NCBI RefSeq assembly: GCF_963082655.1
Contig: NC_081554.1
Span: 43,396,854 to 43,460,853, forward strand
Direction: 5' to 3'
DNA: 64,000 nucleotides
DNA from: Stomoxys calcitrans
Taxonomy: Eukaryota > Arthropoda > Insecta > Diptera > Muscidae
In this document: one piece after another, positions 34,241-45,055 of the stretch
Numbering within the stretch: position 1 is the stretch's first letter
Layout of the letters: each line of letters opens with the position of its first letter
Program-made: the position numbers and the translations under genes
Notes under the pieces: model-generated
What the model saw: only the letters and a program-made list of their open reading frames with translations
Databases searched by the model: none
Told to the model about the DNA's origin: nothing

Positions 34241-34674
34241 TTGCGGGAGCTGACTCCTCGTGCCGAAATTTAATATCAATCTCAAATACCTTCTATCTGA
34301 GTGTCATACCGTTCCTACCGGTATACCTTTTCGTTAGGGGTTTTTTTTGGGGTAAGAGGAGCGATCATCCTGGGACGCGGCGCCAAATTTTGAAATCAGA
34401 TTCTTATTCTAAACACCGAGTACTTATTATTTAAATCAAATTTAATCCCAATAAGTCAACTGAGATCAGTTTGGGTGTAGTTTTTAGACGGGGTTTAGAC
34501 AGTGTTGCCTCGGTGGACAAAAATACAAAAATCTAAAATGAAAATTGTTATGAAATTTTGTATTGTTTTTTTTTTTTTTTTTTTTTTTTTTGTAAAATTA
34601 TTTGAGGTACCCCTTTAACTAATCGAATTTTCGTACGAAGGTTTTATAACAAAAATTTCATTTTCCAAAAATTA
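34241..34674. other. AT-rich stretch with poly-T tract
   Basis: A run of about 26 T lies at 34566-34591. It could be the tail of an unrecognised minus-strand retroelement. Nothing else seen. Confidence 0.35.
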
Positions 34675-34874
34675 TTGGGTTGCCCAAAAAGTAATTGCGG
34701 ATTTTTGTGACTCTGTAATTGCATTCTTTCTTCTGTCAGTTATCAGCTGTTACTTTTAGCTTGCTTTAGAAAAAAAGTGTAAAAAAGTATATTTGATTAA
34801 AGTTTATTCTAAGTTTTATTAAAATTGCATTTAGTATCTTTTAAAAAATCCGCAATTACTTTTTGGCCATAATA
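34675..34874. mobile_element. mariner-type MITE, right end damaged
   Basis: The left terminus TTGGGTTGCCCAAAAAGTAA is preceded by TA (34673-34674). The interior matches the copies at 38.1 and 43.5 kb in the opposite orientation. The right terminus stops at ATTACTTTTTGGCCATAATA, so the last few bases of the inverted repeat are altered. Confidence 0.85.
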
Positions 34875-34984
34875 ATAGTTTTGTTTAAGTAAGCAAAATG
34901 GATCTTTTTTAATGGGGGTACCAAAACAGAAAAAAATCTTTAAGGGGACATAACGGAAAGCTCATTTGATAACGACAGGTCGGG

Positions 34985-35600
34985 TAATAATTGCGGCTTC
35001 TGGAGGCTCAAGAAGTTAAATCGGGAGATCGGTTTATATGGAAGCTATATCAGATTATAGACCGGTTTCAAGCATACTCCCTTTTTTCTTTATTGCACTC
35101 AAATATACATCTGTGAAAAATTTTAGAGGTTACCACTACCGTCTTCGACACCGGTCAACGTCTGGGTTCAAATGCCGGCGCGAACATCAGAAGTTTTTTT
35201 AGCGGTAGTTTTCTCCTTACTAGTGCTGCATATGAGAGGTATGCTGCCATCTTAAGACTTCTCTACTAAGTGGTGTCGCAAACTTCTTAATGTTGGTCAT
35301 TGAGAATCGAACGTGGACCATATCGGTTCAGATTTTGATGAGTGAATTTTGATGAGAAATCAACGTAGAAATTCACCACGCTTGGAATTTTGCACCGATA
35401 CTTCTTCTTGATGTTGGTCATTGAGAATCGAACGTGGACCATATCGGTTCAGATTTTGATATAGCCCCATATAAACCGATCACAGGTTTTGACCTAATTT
35501 TTCTCTGATTTGGCTGAAATTTGACACAAGGACTTGTGTTATAACTTTCAACTTCTGTGTCAAGTATGATCTGACCTGGTGATATGAATCAGTCTATACG
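34985..35600. mobile_element. DINE-1-like fragments around a decayed SINE
   Basis: The left part (34985-35070) is in plus orientation (GGAGGCTCAAGAAG, then GATCGGTTTATATGGAAGCT). The right part (35290-35600) is in minus orientation (CATATAAACCGATCACAGG, TTTGGCTGAAATTTGACAC). A segment of about 57 bp starting TTCTTAATGTTGGTCATTGA is duplicated at about 35283-35339 and 35402-35458. The opposite orientations indicate two insertions or an inversion. Confidence 0.55.
35126..35288 (+). mobile_element. Decayed SINE
   Basis: Box B-like GGGTTCAAATGCC (35183-35195), then AACATCAGAAG, TTTTTTTAGCGGTAGTTTTC and GACTTCTCTACTAAGTGGTG. The head and 3' end are poor, and the body stops near 35288. Confidence 0.6.
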
Positions 35601-36799
35601 CATAGTTATAGCATGGTTCCTCACGAATCAAGGCCCATGTTCAAGTTAACACAAACATTATCACTTCTTTCCATTCTCACTAATTTACTCATTTCAATAT
35701 TAAGCCAACCCGTTATCTTAAAAATATTGCACTAGTCAGTCGGATGAAGAGATTTCGGGCCCAAATAAAAGATATAGGCTAAACAATGGCCTTGTATATG
35801 CTCATCGTTTCCTTGAACGATACCTGACCAAAGCCAAAATGTTCTGGTCGTTTAATTTATTACATGTGTACATGTCATTGTGTGGAACTTATAACGGCTT
35901 CTTCTAAATGCACCAAAAATGTGTGTATTTAAAAGTGGAAATGTTAATTGCAGTCGAGCATTTATCTTAATTAAGCATTTCCCTCTTGGCAAAAAAAAAG
36001 ACGACTTAAAATGCCGCCAACCTACACACATTGAGAAAACTACTGCATACTTTCACACGAACAATTCTCGTAATTTTATCTATGGCACACATCCAGCTAA
36101 ACACTTTCACATTCCAATGCCATTTTCGTTGCCTCAAATGGAAAGTGCTGCAGTCAAGGCAACCAAACACTGACTGAAGTTACGACTGCGGGTATTTGTC
36201 ACCATGCCATCCTACTGTGCTTTTCGCTGCCAATGTTGTGATGTTGATTACATCTCCTTCCCCATACGGTAGTAGCCCAAATGAGTGCAGTGATATTCAC
36301 AATGCGTTTTTGTGCGGTTGATGGCATTTTATTTTTCCAAATCCAAATTTCAGTTTCCTTTAAATTACACCGCTTTTAGGAATTCTTTGTTCATTTTGTC
36401 ACACCGAACCAGCCACATATGGATGCCAAGTAAATTGTTTACAGAGAACGAGGGATCTACATGAAGGTATATGTTGATCTTAAGGACAAAAAGGAATTCG
36501 GTTCATTCATTGAAATGTAATAACGAAGAGAAAACGTTCAAATTGGGGCATTTTGGACTCAATCATTTGAGTTTTTGTTTGACCTTCAGGGCGTATACGT
36601 AATGGATTTCAACTCAACGGTATAACGTATACGCCACAATGCTCTGATTAGTGATGATATTGTCCCCTTACAGCCAAAAAGCAGGTAGTTTCAGTAGGCA
36701 TTTTCAGTTTTTAAAAGGAAACGACAACGAACATATTAAGCAATAATTGCAAAAAATATGTAAGTTGTCATATCATTACTACAAAAGGAGGCTGACCAT
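35601..36799. other. Stretch without recognised features
   Basis: AT-rich. An open frame at 35919-36173 shows no family motif. No element ends noticed. Possibly host spacer. Confidence 0.4.
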
Positions 36800-37910
36800 C
36801 TGGCGATCCACTTGGCCAATATTTGCACAGCGTGTCTGGGACTTGCATATACCCTGAAAGCCTGGAAGGAGGCAAGGGTGGTACTTATACCCAAGCCCGG
36901 CAAGGCAAGTTATGCGACACCAAAGGCCTACAGACCTATAAGCCTTACGTCCTTTCTACTCAAAACCATGGAACGTATTGTGGACAACTGGACAATATGA
37001 TAAAAAGTAGGACATCTAGCGAAATGCTTAAATACAAACAACATGCCTATGTCAAGGGAAGGTCGGAGGAGGTTGTGCATAAAAAAGAGGAATCCCTCGA
37101 TGCCAAAATGTACACACTGGAGATATGCATTGACATCGAGGAGGCTTTTAATAATGTTCGGACCGACACACTGATACAATTCTAAGACCAGAACCAGGTG
37201 GACCCGGTCCTTAGAGATGGGTCCCATGACATAAATATAAGGGAGAAAGTGGCACAAGGCACTTTATTTCCACTCCTATGGGTGATCACCATAAATGACC
37301 TATGACGAATGCTGACTGAGGAGGAATTTGAACCCGGCTGAGCAGACGATGTAATAACACTTCTATGGGGTAAGGATCCAAACCAGCTGTGCAGAGGTTC
37401 TCGCATATGGCATATGACTGGGCTAGACCCAGATGTCTAATTGTTTACCCAGAGCAGACTGAAATATGCCTGTTCACGAGAAAGACGAAGGAGGGCATAG
37501 TTAACGCACCACGACGATTCTGATATCTGACAGGGTCAAATACTTAAGAGTGATCTTGGACAGGAAACTGAATTGGAAGTGTCACATTCAGAAGCGTACT
37601 GAGAAGGCTCACAGACGTTGTACACTATGTAGACGGGCCGTAGGCTCGAAAAGGGGGCCTGAATCCGAGGATAGTCCACTGGCTCTATAGGAGCGTTATA
37701 AGACCAGTACATACATACCCGTCAATAGTTTGGTGGACTGCTACTGAGAGAAAGTGCAACATAAGGACCATACAACAGATTCAGAAAACATGTTGCCTTG
37801 GTATAGGACCACACCCACTAGGGCACTAGAGAATATTCTAGATATCCAATTGATATCCGATATCAGATTGACATACAGATCATGTGTGAGAGAGCCACTG
37901 CGGCTATGAG
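36800..37910 (+). pseudogene. LOA/I-type retrotransposon remnant, RT only (copy A3)
   Basis: The plus-strand RT starts near ANICTACLGLAYTLKAWKEA, continues VVLIPKPGKASYATPKAYRP and ISLTSFLLKTMERIVDNW (to 37000), then a frame change to KMYTLEICIDIEEAFNNVRT (about 37106-37165). The catalytic box reads G-stop-ADDVIT near 37338-37362, with the tyrosine replaced by a stop. LRVILDRKLNW-like and VWWTATERKCNIRTIQQ-like text follow to about 37790, and it ends near an MTYRSCVRE-like stretch at 37900. A DINE-like element starts about 70 bp downstream. Many stops occur. Confidence 0.8.
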
Positions 37911-37982
37911 GGTCATAACTTTTGATCTGGTGAAACGATTTGCATGATTTAGAACTCTAGATAAAGAGCTTGACGAGATGTA

Positions 37983-39500
37983 ACAAGTAAAAGCGTGCTA
38001 TGTTGGCCGGTCCGAATCTTATATACCCTCCACCATGGATCGCATTTGTCGAGTTCTTTTCCCGGCATCTCTTCTTAGGCAAAAAGAGATCGATTTATTG
38101 GGTTGCCCAAAAAGTAATTGCGGATTTTTTAAAAGAAAGTAAATGCATTTTTGTTAAAACTTAGAATGAACTTTAATCAAATATACCTTTTTACACTTTT
38201 TTTCTAAAGCTAGCTGAAAGTAACGGCTGATAACTGACAGAAGACAGAATGCATTTACAGAGTCACAAGCTGTGAAAAAATTTGTCAACGCCGACTATAT
38301 GAAAAATCCGCAATTACTTTTTGGGCAACCCAATATATGGGAACTGTATCGGGCTATAGACCGATTCAGACCATAATAAACACGTATGTTGATGGTCATG
38401 AGAGAATACATCGTGCAAAATTTCAGTCAAATCGGATAAGCATTGCGACCTCTAGAGGCTCAAGAAGTCAAGACCCAAGATCGGTATATATGACAGCTAT
38501 ATAAGGCTATGAACCGATTTGAACCATACTCGGCACAGTTGTTGGATATCATAACAAAACACGTCGTGCCAAAATTCATTCAAATCGGATAAGAATTGCG
38601 CCCTCTAGAGGCTCAAGACCCAAGATCGGTTTATATGACAGCTATATCAGGTTATGGGCCGACTTGAACCATACTTTCATTCCAATCGGATAAGAATTGC
38701 GCACTCTAGAGGCTCAAGAAGTCAAGGCCCAAGATCGGTTTATATGGCAGCTAAATCAGGTTATGGCCCGATTTGAACCATACTTGGCACAGTTGTTGGA
38801 TATCATGACAAAACACGCCGTGCGAAATTTCATTCCAATCGGATAAGAATTGCGCACTCTAGAGGCTCAAGAAGTCAAGACCCAAGATCGGTTTATATGA
38901 CAGCTAAATCAGGTTATGGACCGATTCGAACCATACTTGGCACAGTTGTTGGATATCATAACAAAACACGTCGTGCGAAATTTCATTCCAATCGGATAAG
39001 AATTGCGCACCCTAGAGGCTCAAGAAGTCAAGACCCAAGATCGGTATATATGACAGCTATATAAGGTTACGGACCGATTTGAACCATACTCGGCACAGTT
39101 GTTGGATATAATCACAAAACACGTCGTGCAAAATTTCATTCCAATCGGATAAGAATTGCGCACCCTAGAGGCTCAAGTCAAGTCAAGACCCAAGATCGGT
39201 TTATATGGCAGCTATATCAACACATGGACCGATATGGCCCATTTACAATACCAACCGACCTACACTAATAAGAAGTATTTGTGCAAAATTTCAAGCGGCT
39301 AGCTTTACTCCTTCGGAAGTGAGCGTGCTTTCGACAGACAGACGGACGGACGGACGGGCGGACATGGCTAGATCGACATAAAATGTCAAGACAATGAAGA
39401 ATATGTATACTTAATGGGGTCTCAGACGAATATTTCGAGTAGTTACAAACAGAAAGACAAAATTAGTATACCCCCCATCCTATGGTGGAGGGTATAAAAA
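37983..39500 (+). mobile_element. DINE-1-like element, complete-looking, with nested MITE
   Basis: The left end ACAAGTAAAAGCGTGCTATG is followed by the decayed palindrome TTGGCCGGTCCGAA and TATATACCCTCCACCATGG. The right end carries GACAGACGGACGGACGGACG, GACATGGCTAGATCGACA and ATCCTATGGTGGAGGGTATA. Monomer anchors (G)AATTGCG at 38440, 38593, 38694, 38847, 39000 and 39153 are 153 bp apart except one unit shortened to 101 bp. A 236-bp MITE is inserted at 38098-38333. Confidence 0.85.
38098..38333. mobile_element. mariner-type MITE, 236 bp, near-intact
   Basis: Terminal inverted repeats TTGGGTTGCCCAAAAAGTAA and TTACTTTTTGGGCAACCCAA, with TA at 38096-38097 and 38334-38335. The target lies within the CGATTTATATGGGA block of the DINE-like element. 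No coding capacity. Confidence 0.93.
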
Positions 39501-39589
39501 CATGCCATCGTGTTATTGAGGTATGAGGTTTAGTTTTAAAATATCAAAATTCTGACTTGGTTTTTCAGTGTTTTTTTTTATAACTTCGA

Positions 39590-40687
39590 CCCATTGACAT
39601 ACAGATTAAGTGTGTGACAGCCACTGCGGCTAAGAGACTTAAGGCGACTGAGAATGAAAGCAGCTCATACCATCGCGGTATAATCGAGGCGACGATGGGA
39701 AACCCGAAAGGAAGGGAAGAGGTTTCCGATCGGATACCTGAGATGAAACCTGAAGTCGAGTGCGAGACATTTCTGTGAGCGGCACAGTCTTGGATTGACG
39801 CAACCCTAGTATTGTCATCTGGAAGATCATGTTACACGGATGGATCAAAGCTAGAGGACAGAGTGGGCCAGGGGGTTTACATTGAGAACCCAGAGACTGA
39901 GATCTGTTTTAGACTGCCTGAATATAATATGGTCACGCAGATCCGGGCGATCACGGAATGCGTGAAGTGGTGTGGTGCTAACGCGAGGACGTCGATTGTG
40001 AACATATTTACTGACAGTAAAATTGCCATAAGGTCAATAACAACCAGTCTTTCAGTGTAAGAAGGAGATTACCGCCTTCTCTGAGGATGGCAAAATCCGC
40101 TCATACCGGAATAATGAGGTATGAAAGGGCAGATGATTTGACGGTGAAAGGCCAGAGGACTGCCGTCAATAAACTTGGTTAACCCGAAGACTTTCGGGTC
40201 GATGCAGTCCGAGTTAAGGGCGTGGGCGACGAATGCGCATGCAACATTGTGGAAAAGCGAAACGTTCGGTAGGACGGCGAAAATCCTATGGGCGGATCCA
40301 GATTGTGAGAAGACAAGGCTTTTACTGAAAGGAAGCAAAAAGGAGGTCAGTATGGCTCTCGGTATCATAACGGGACACGTAGAGCTACGAACTCCCTTAT
40401 GTAAAATCGGTGCGGCAAGCATGCGGAAAAGTTGATGAGACGTTAGAGCATTTCCATTGTCATTGCCGGCACATAGGTGGGGACACTATACCAGACATGA
40501 ACCAACTTAGGGGAGTGGCATTGAAAATAGTTAAGGATTTTGTAAGTAGAGCGGAATTCCTAACTTACTTTACTTTTACTTTATAGTTTTTAGAGCGCAC
40601 CACAAGCCGATTACTGGCTTAAGTGTATGTCCATAGTGGTATGGGGCGGATTAATATCTGCACCCTCTTTTCAACCTAACCTAACCA
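39590..40687 (+). pseudogene. LOA/I-type 3' half: RNase H and 3' UTR (copy A4)
   Basis: The plus-strand remnant starts in the RT C-terminal region (CATACAGATTAAGTGTGTG). It has an RNase H with CYTDGSKLEDRVGQGVYIEN (first Asp), RAITECVKWCGANARTSIV, FTDSKIAIRSITT and later a frame-shifted HNEV...ADDLTVKGQ-like block. The C-terminal SKKEVSMALGIITGHVELRT segment follows (about 40335-40395) and DETLEHFHCHC-like metal-binding text near 40435-40465. The 3' UTR block AGAGCGCACCACAAGCCGAT and the terminal CAACCTAACCTAACC (40673-40687) match copies A5 and A6. Small deletions break the frame. Confidence 0.82.
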
Positions 40688-40897
40688 TATTTCAAAGGAA
40701 AATAAGATGTTAAAATCAGGGAATCGATTTATAGAGAAGCAATATCAATGCACAGACCAAATAAAACCAAGGTTAGTAAAGTCAGTTGCAAGTTGTGAGA
40801 GATATCATTGTACAAAATGTTAGTCTTATCAGATGAAAATTGCGCCCTCTATAGGCGTAATACATCTTAAAGGATACATTCGGTGTAGGATTGCTTA

Positions 40898-42056
40898 TTA
40901 TACCCACCACCGAAGGATGGGGGTATATTCATTTTGTCATTCCGTTTGCAACACATCGAAATATCCATTTCCGACCCTATAAAGCATATATATTCTTGAT
41001 CAGCGTAAAAATCTAAGACGATCTAGCCATGTCCGTCCGTCTGTCTGTTGAAATCACGCTACAGTCTTTAAAAATAGAGATATTAAGCTGAAATTTTGCA
41101 CAGATTCTTTTTTTTTTTTTCTATAAGCAGATAAAGTTTGAAGATGGGCTATATCGGACTATATTTTGATATAGCCCCAATATAGACCGATCCGCCGATT
41201 TAGGGTCTTAGGCCCATAAAAGCCACATTTATTATCCGATTTTGCTGAAATTTGGGACAGTGAGTTGTGTTAGGCCTTTTGACATCCTTCTTCAATTTGG
41301 CATAGGTCGGTCCAGATTTGAATATAGCTGCCATACAGACCGACCTCTCGATCAAGGTTATGGGCCCATTAAAAGCGCATTTATTGTCCGATGTCGCCGA
41401 AATTTGGGACAGTGCGTTTTGTTAGGCCCTTTGCCAGTCCTCTTCAATTTGGCCCAGATCGGTCCAGATTTTGATATAGCTGCCATATAGAACGATCTCT
41501 CAATTTAATGTAATGGGGCCATATAAGGTTAATGCGCCTTATATGGCACTAAAACATTAAACATTGTCCGATTTCGATTTAAGGTCTTGGGTCCATAAAA
41601 GGCGCATTTATTGTCCAATTTCGTTGAAATTTGGGACAGTGAATTCTGTTAGGCTCTTCGAAAATTTTCTGAAACGTGGTCCAAATCGGTACAGATTTGG
41701 ATATAGCTACCATATAGAACGATATCACGATTTAAAGTCTTGGCCCCATAAAAGGCGCATTTATAATCCGATTTCCCTGAAATTTGACACAATGACTTAT
41801 GTTAGGCTTTTCGACATCCTTGTCGGTTTATTTTTAGATATAGCTACTAAAAAGACCAATATTTTGTCATACACAATTGAACAATGACTTGTACTTATAA
41901 GTATTTGGTTCAAATCGGAAAATATTTCGATTTAGCTGCTATTGAGCATAAGGTATGCATTTTTACCGGATTTGGACGAAAGGTAGTTTACATATATACC
42001 CGAGGTGGTGGGTATCCAAAGTTCGGCCCGGCTGAACTTAACGCCTTATTCCTTGT
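40898..42056 (-). mobile_element. DINE-1-like element, second subfamily, complete-looking
   Basis: The left end TATACCCACCACCGAAGGAT is followed by CATATATATTCTTGATCAGC, a GATCTAGCCATG block and a GTCC/GTCT microsatellite (41030-41048). Monomers with CATAAAAGGCGCATTTAT and CTGAAATTTGGGACAGTG follow; anchors at 41224, 41386, 41603 and 41756 give spacings of 162, 217 (with an extra partial unit) and 153. The right end has GAGGTGGTGGGTATCC and the palindrome TTCGGCCCGGCTGAA. A poorer fragment of the first subfamily lies just upstream (40690-40870, TTGCGCCCTCTATAGG). Confidence 0.8.
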
Positions 42057-42169
42057 TTTTGTTAAGTTTAGCAAAAAACTAAACTTTTGCGATAGTATCC
42101 ATCGGAAATATATCAATCGATATTCAGCCAAAAATTAAATATCGACAGAATTATCGATATTTTGCCAGC

Positions 42170-42935
42170 TCTAGTTCATAGCCCATGCTCTTAACTCGGA
42201 CTGTGTCGAACCGAAAGGTTTCGCTAGCTAGTCGCTTAAAATTTTGCACAATAACTTCTGCTAAGAAATATGCGCAAAGTATGGCCTGAATCGGTCTTAG
42301 ATCGGATATAGCTTCCATATAAACCGATTTCCCGATTACACTTCTTGAACTCCTGGGGGGCACACTGTCCGTATGTCTACTTATCTGTCTGTGGAAAGCC
42401 CGCTAACTTTCAAAATACCAAAGCTAGCCGTTTGAAATTTCGCACAAATTCTTCCTAATAGTGTAGGTCGGTTGATAATGCAAATGAGCCATACCGATCC
42501 ATGTTTTGATAAAGCTCCCATACGTATAAACCTATCTCTCGATTATATTTCTCGAGCTTCTATAGAGCACAATTCTTATTCGATGTGGCTGAAATTTTGT
42601 GCTAGGAAGTTTTTTATGACATTGAGTCGGTCTAAAACCCGATATAGCCCCAATACAAGGCAATCTCCCGATAGCACTCCTTGAGCTCTTAGAAGGCGAG
42701 TTTTTTGTCTGATTGTCTTATCTTGGCTAAAATTTTGCACAACGACTCAAACAATGGCCTTCAACCTACTTGCCTTATATGATCTGAATCGTTTTATAAC
42801 CTGATATAGCTCCAACGTAAACCCATCTCCCAATTTTACTTCTTAAGCCTGCAGAGGGCGCAACTCTTACCCGATTTAGCTGACATTTTGCACAATGACA
42901 AAGAAAAGAAGTATGATCCGAATCGATCCATTACA
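42170..42935 (-). mobile_element. DINE-1-like fragments, decayed
   Basis: Monomers with CATATAAACCGATTTCCCG, TTGAAATTTCGCACAAATTC and GATATAGCTCC. A short GTCCGTATGTCTACTTATCT block lies at 42368-42390. At least two overlapping remnants in the same orientation; ends not preserved. Confidence 0.6.
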
Positions 42936-43860
42936 TAATACAACGCTTGCAAATTAAAAAAATTTATTATCAAAATGCGTGCACGCACTTCTCCATTGAG
43001 CGACGAAGCTAATTTTTGGCTCAATGAGTACGCAAAAAAGCAGAATTGTCGATTTTGAAGTGAAGATCAGCCTGAAGCATTTCAAGAGCTAACAATGCAT
43101 CCAGAAAAAGTCACACTTTGGTGCGGTTTATGGGCTGGCGGCATCATTGGACCGTACTTCTGCAAAGATAATGCCAATCGTAACGTCAATGTGAATGGTG
43201 AGCGCTGCTGCCCAAAATGTAAGAGCTTGACTTGAGTGAAATATGGTTTCAACAGGACGGTGCCACATGCCACACAGCACGCGGAACGTTCGGTAACGGT
43301 GAATTGTCCGCCTAGATCGTGCGATTGAACGCCTTTTGACTATATTTTGTGGGGCTATGTTAAAACTCATGTCTATACAGACAAGCCCGCTTCAATTGGT
43401 GCATTGGAAGACAACATTCAAGCATTTATTCGTGAGATACCCGCCGAAATGTTGGAAAGAGTATGCCAACATTGGACTAAGCGGATGGACCATTTGAGGC
43501 GCAGTCACGGTCAACAAAATCTTCAAACATTAAATATTGGGTTGCCCAAAAAGTAATTGCGGATTTTTTTAAAAAGAAAGTAAATGCATTTTTAATAAAA
43601 CTTAAAATGAACTTTAATCAAATATATCTTTTCTACACTTTTTTTCTAAAGCAAGCTAAAAGTAACAGCTGATAACTGACAGTAGAAAGAATGCAATTAC
43701 AGAGTCAAAAATTGTCAACGCCGACAATATGGAAAATCCGCAATTACTTTTTGGGCAACCCAATAGTATGGACCGTACTATCGATTGAGATAAAATTGCA
43801 TGAATTTTTCTGAATTTTATGATTTTTTTTTAACTTTTCTATGGCTCTTAAAATAAATCA
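42936..43860 (+). pseudogene. Tc1/mariner transposase remnant (M2), internally deleted, with nested MITE
   Basis: Short N-terminal DNA (CAACGCTTGCAAATTAAAA, 42943-42961) runs into LSDEANFWLNEYAKKQNCRF (first catalytic Asp, near 43000), so about 130 codons are deleted. It continues ELTMHPEKVTLWCGLWAGG and IIGPYFCKDNANRNVNVNGE, then GFNRT/VPHATQHA frame-shifted text for the QQDGATCHT block. A second clean frame follows: WGYVKTHVYTDKPASIGALE and IREIPAEMLERVCQHWTKRM, to about 43530. The third aspartate (DYILWG) is near 43339-43357. A 227-bp MITE is inserted at 43537-43763 and the 3' tail continues to about 43860. Inactive. Confidence 0.83.
43537..43763. mobile_element. mariner-type MITE, 227 bp, near-intact
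   Basis: Termini TTGGGTTGCCCAAAAAGTAA and TTACTTTTTGGGCAACCCAA with TA at 43535-43536 and 43764-43765, inserted just after the transposase end of M2. Highly similar to the copy at 38.1 kb in the same orientation. Confidence 0.93.
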
Positions 43861-44457
43861 ACCTTATATACATGCCATACTAAGCTTCAGACCTCTCGCA
43901 TTGTTTGCTTTGAAGGTTCCCTCCAATTTCCTTGCATTTTTCTGAGAAGAATAAAGTTCGACACACAAATAAATGTGCTTACTATGGCATGAATTACGGT
44001 TGCGGCTTCTTGTGGCTGTTGAGTCTTCTTAAAGTGAAGAGAATGGTTGAAAGTGTGTGCGGTAATATTTTAAGGCATTTGGTGGAATAATTTTATTGAA
44101 GTTGGCACAGTTTATTTATAGTTCAATTAATCGACGACGCACAGTGTGCTGAGGTATGAGAAGTGAGAGAACTCAGGGCTATTATAAAGTCGATCGATCT
44201 TTATGTCAGTTATTTTCAATATTGTCTTATGCGGTCCGTTCAAAAACTTAGACAGCGTATGAAGAAGAAAGAATTTTGAAGGCGGTAGCGTGTTTACAAC
44301 AGAATAACAGACAGACAGATGGATGAACTGACAGCCAGATAAATACACAGGCGGATGGAGAGACAGACAAACAGACATATAGACAGCTGACAGATGGATA
44401 GACGGGGGAGGGACAGACAGACACTTGAACATCATAAATTTTTATCGTTGCCATTTG
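43861..44457. other. Non-coding stretch with GACA-rich simple repeat
   Basis: A GACA/GATG-rich microsatellite-like region runs 44305-44425. The His/Val/Ser-rich frames across it come from the repeat. Nothing else recognised. Confidence 0.45.
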
Positions 44458-44700
44458 CGCCGCCGTGGTGCATAGGTTAGCATGCCCGCCTATCGTGCCC
44501 AAACGCCAGGCTGTCGGCGAGAACACATTAAAAAATTTTTCAGCGGTAGTTATCCCCTCCTCAAATGCTGGCAACATTTGTGAGTATTTCAGTCATGTAC
44601 AACTTCTCAACCAAGAGGTTGAGAAAACAAAAGGTCCCCTTATCATTGAGCTTAAATTTGAAACGGACAGCACTCAATTGATATTGTGAGAAGTTAGTTT
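44458..44700 (+). mobile_element. SINE copy, diverged
   Basis: The head has GCATAGGTTAGCATGCCCGC (box A) but a degraded box B (AAACGCCAGGCTGTCGGC). The body is recognisable: TTTTTCAGCGGTAGTTATCC, AATGCTGGCAACATTTGTGA, CCCCTTATCATTGAGCTTAA. The 3' end is lost near 44700. Confidence 0.75.
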
Positions 44701-45055
44701 CCATCTAATTTGTTCCGAAAGGGAACAACATTAGCCATTCGACTCTAATGAACTGTAGGCTCGACATATGGAAGGTTAGAGAGCAACACTACGGTACTGA
44801 AGCATGAGCATCAGCCACGTTTGAAACATATGCCGATGGCGTTTTTTCTGTGATCGAATCCTATCTGTTGTCTGGCAATTTCTTTTCAGTCATCAATTAA
44901 ATCCTTCAATTTCTGGTGATATTCATTCTCATGATCATCAGCGAATGATTTACGGAATTTTTTCCAAAGGGGAGAGCCCCTTTAGGAGAAATACCGTAAA
45001 TCATTCATTTCTCTATTTATAACTTGACGACGATCAAGAAAATTTTTTCTCCTTC
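44701..45055. other. Stretch without recognised features
   Basis: A short inverted repeat (AATGATTTACGGAATTTTT with its partner ATACCGTAAATCATT, about 44946-45016) is the only structure seen. Confidence 0.35.

Noticed and set aside
34566..34591. Assembly gap or low-quality run at the poly-T tract
   Set aside because: Poly-T runs are normal at retroelement tails; nothing else suggests an error, though it cannot be excluded from sequence alone.
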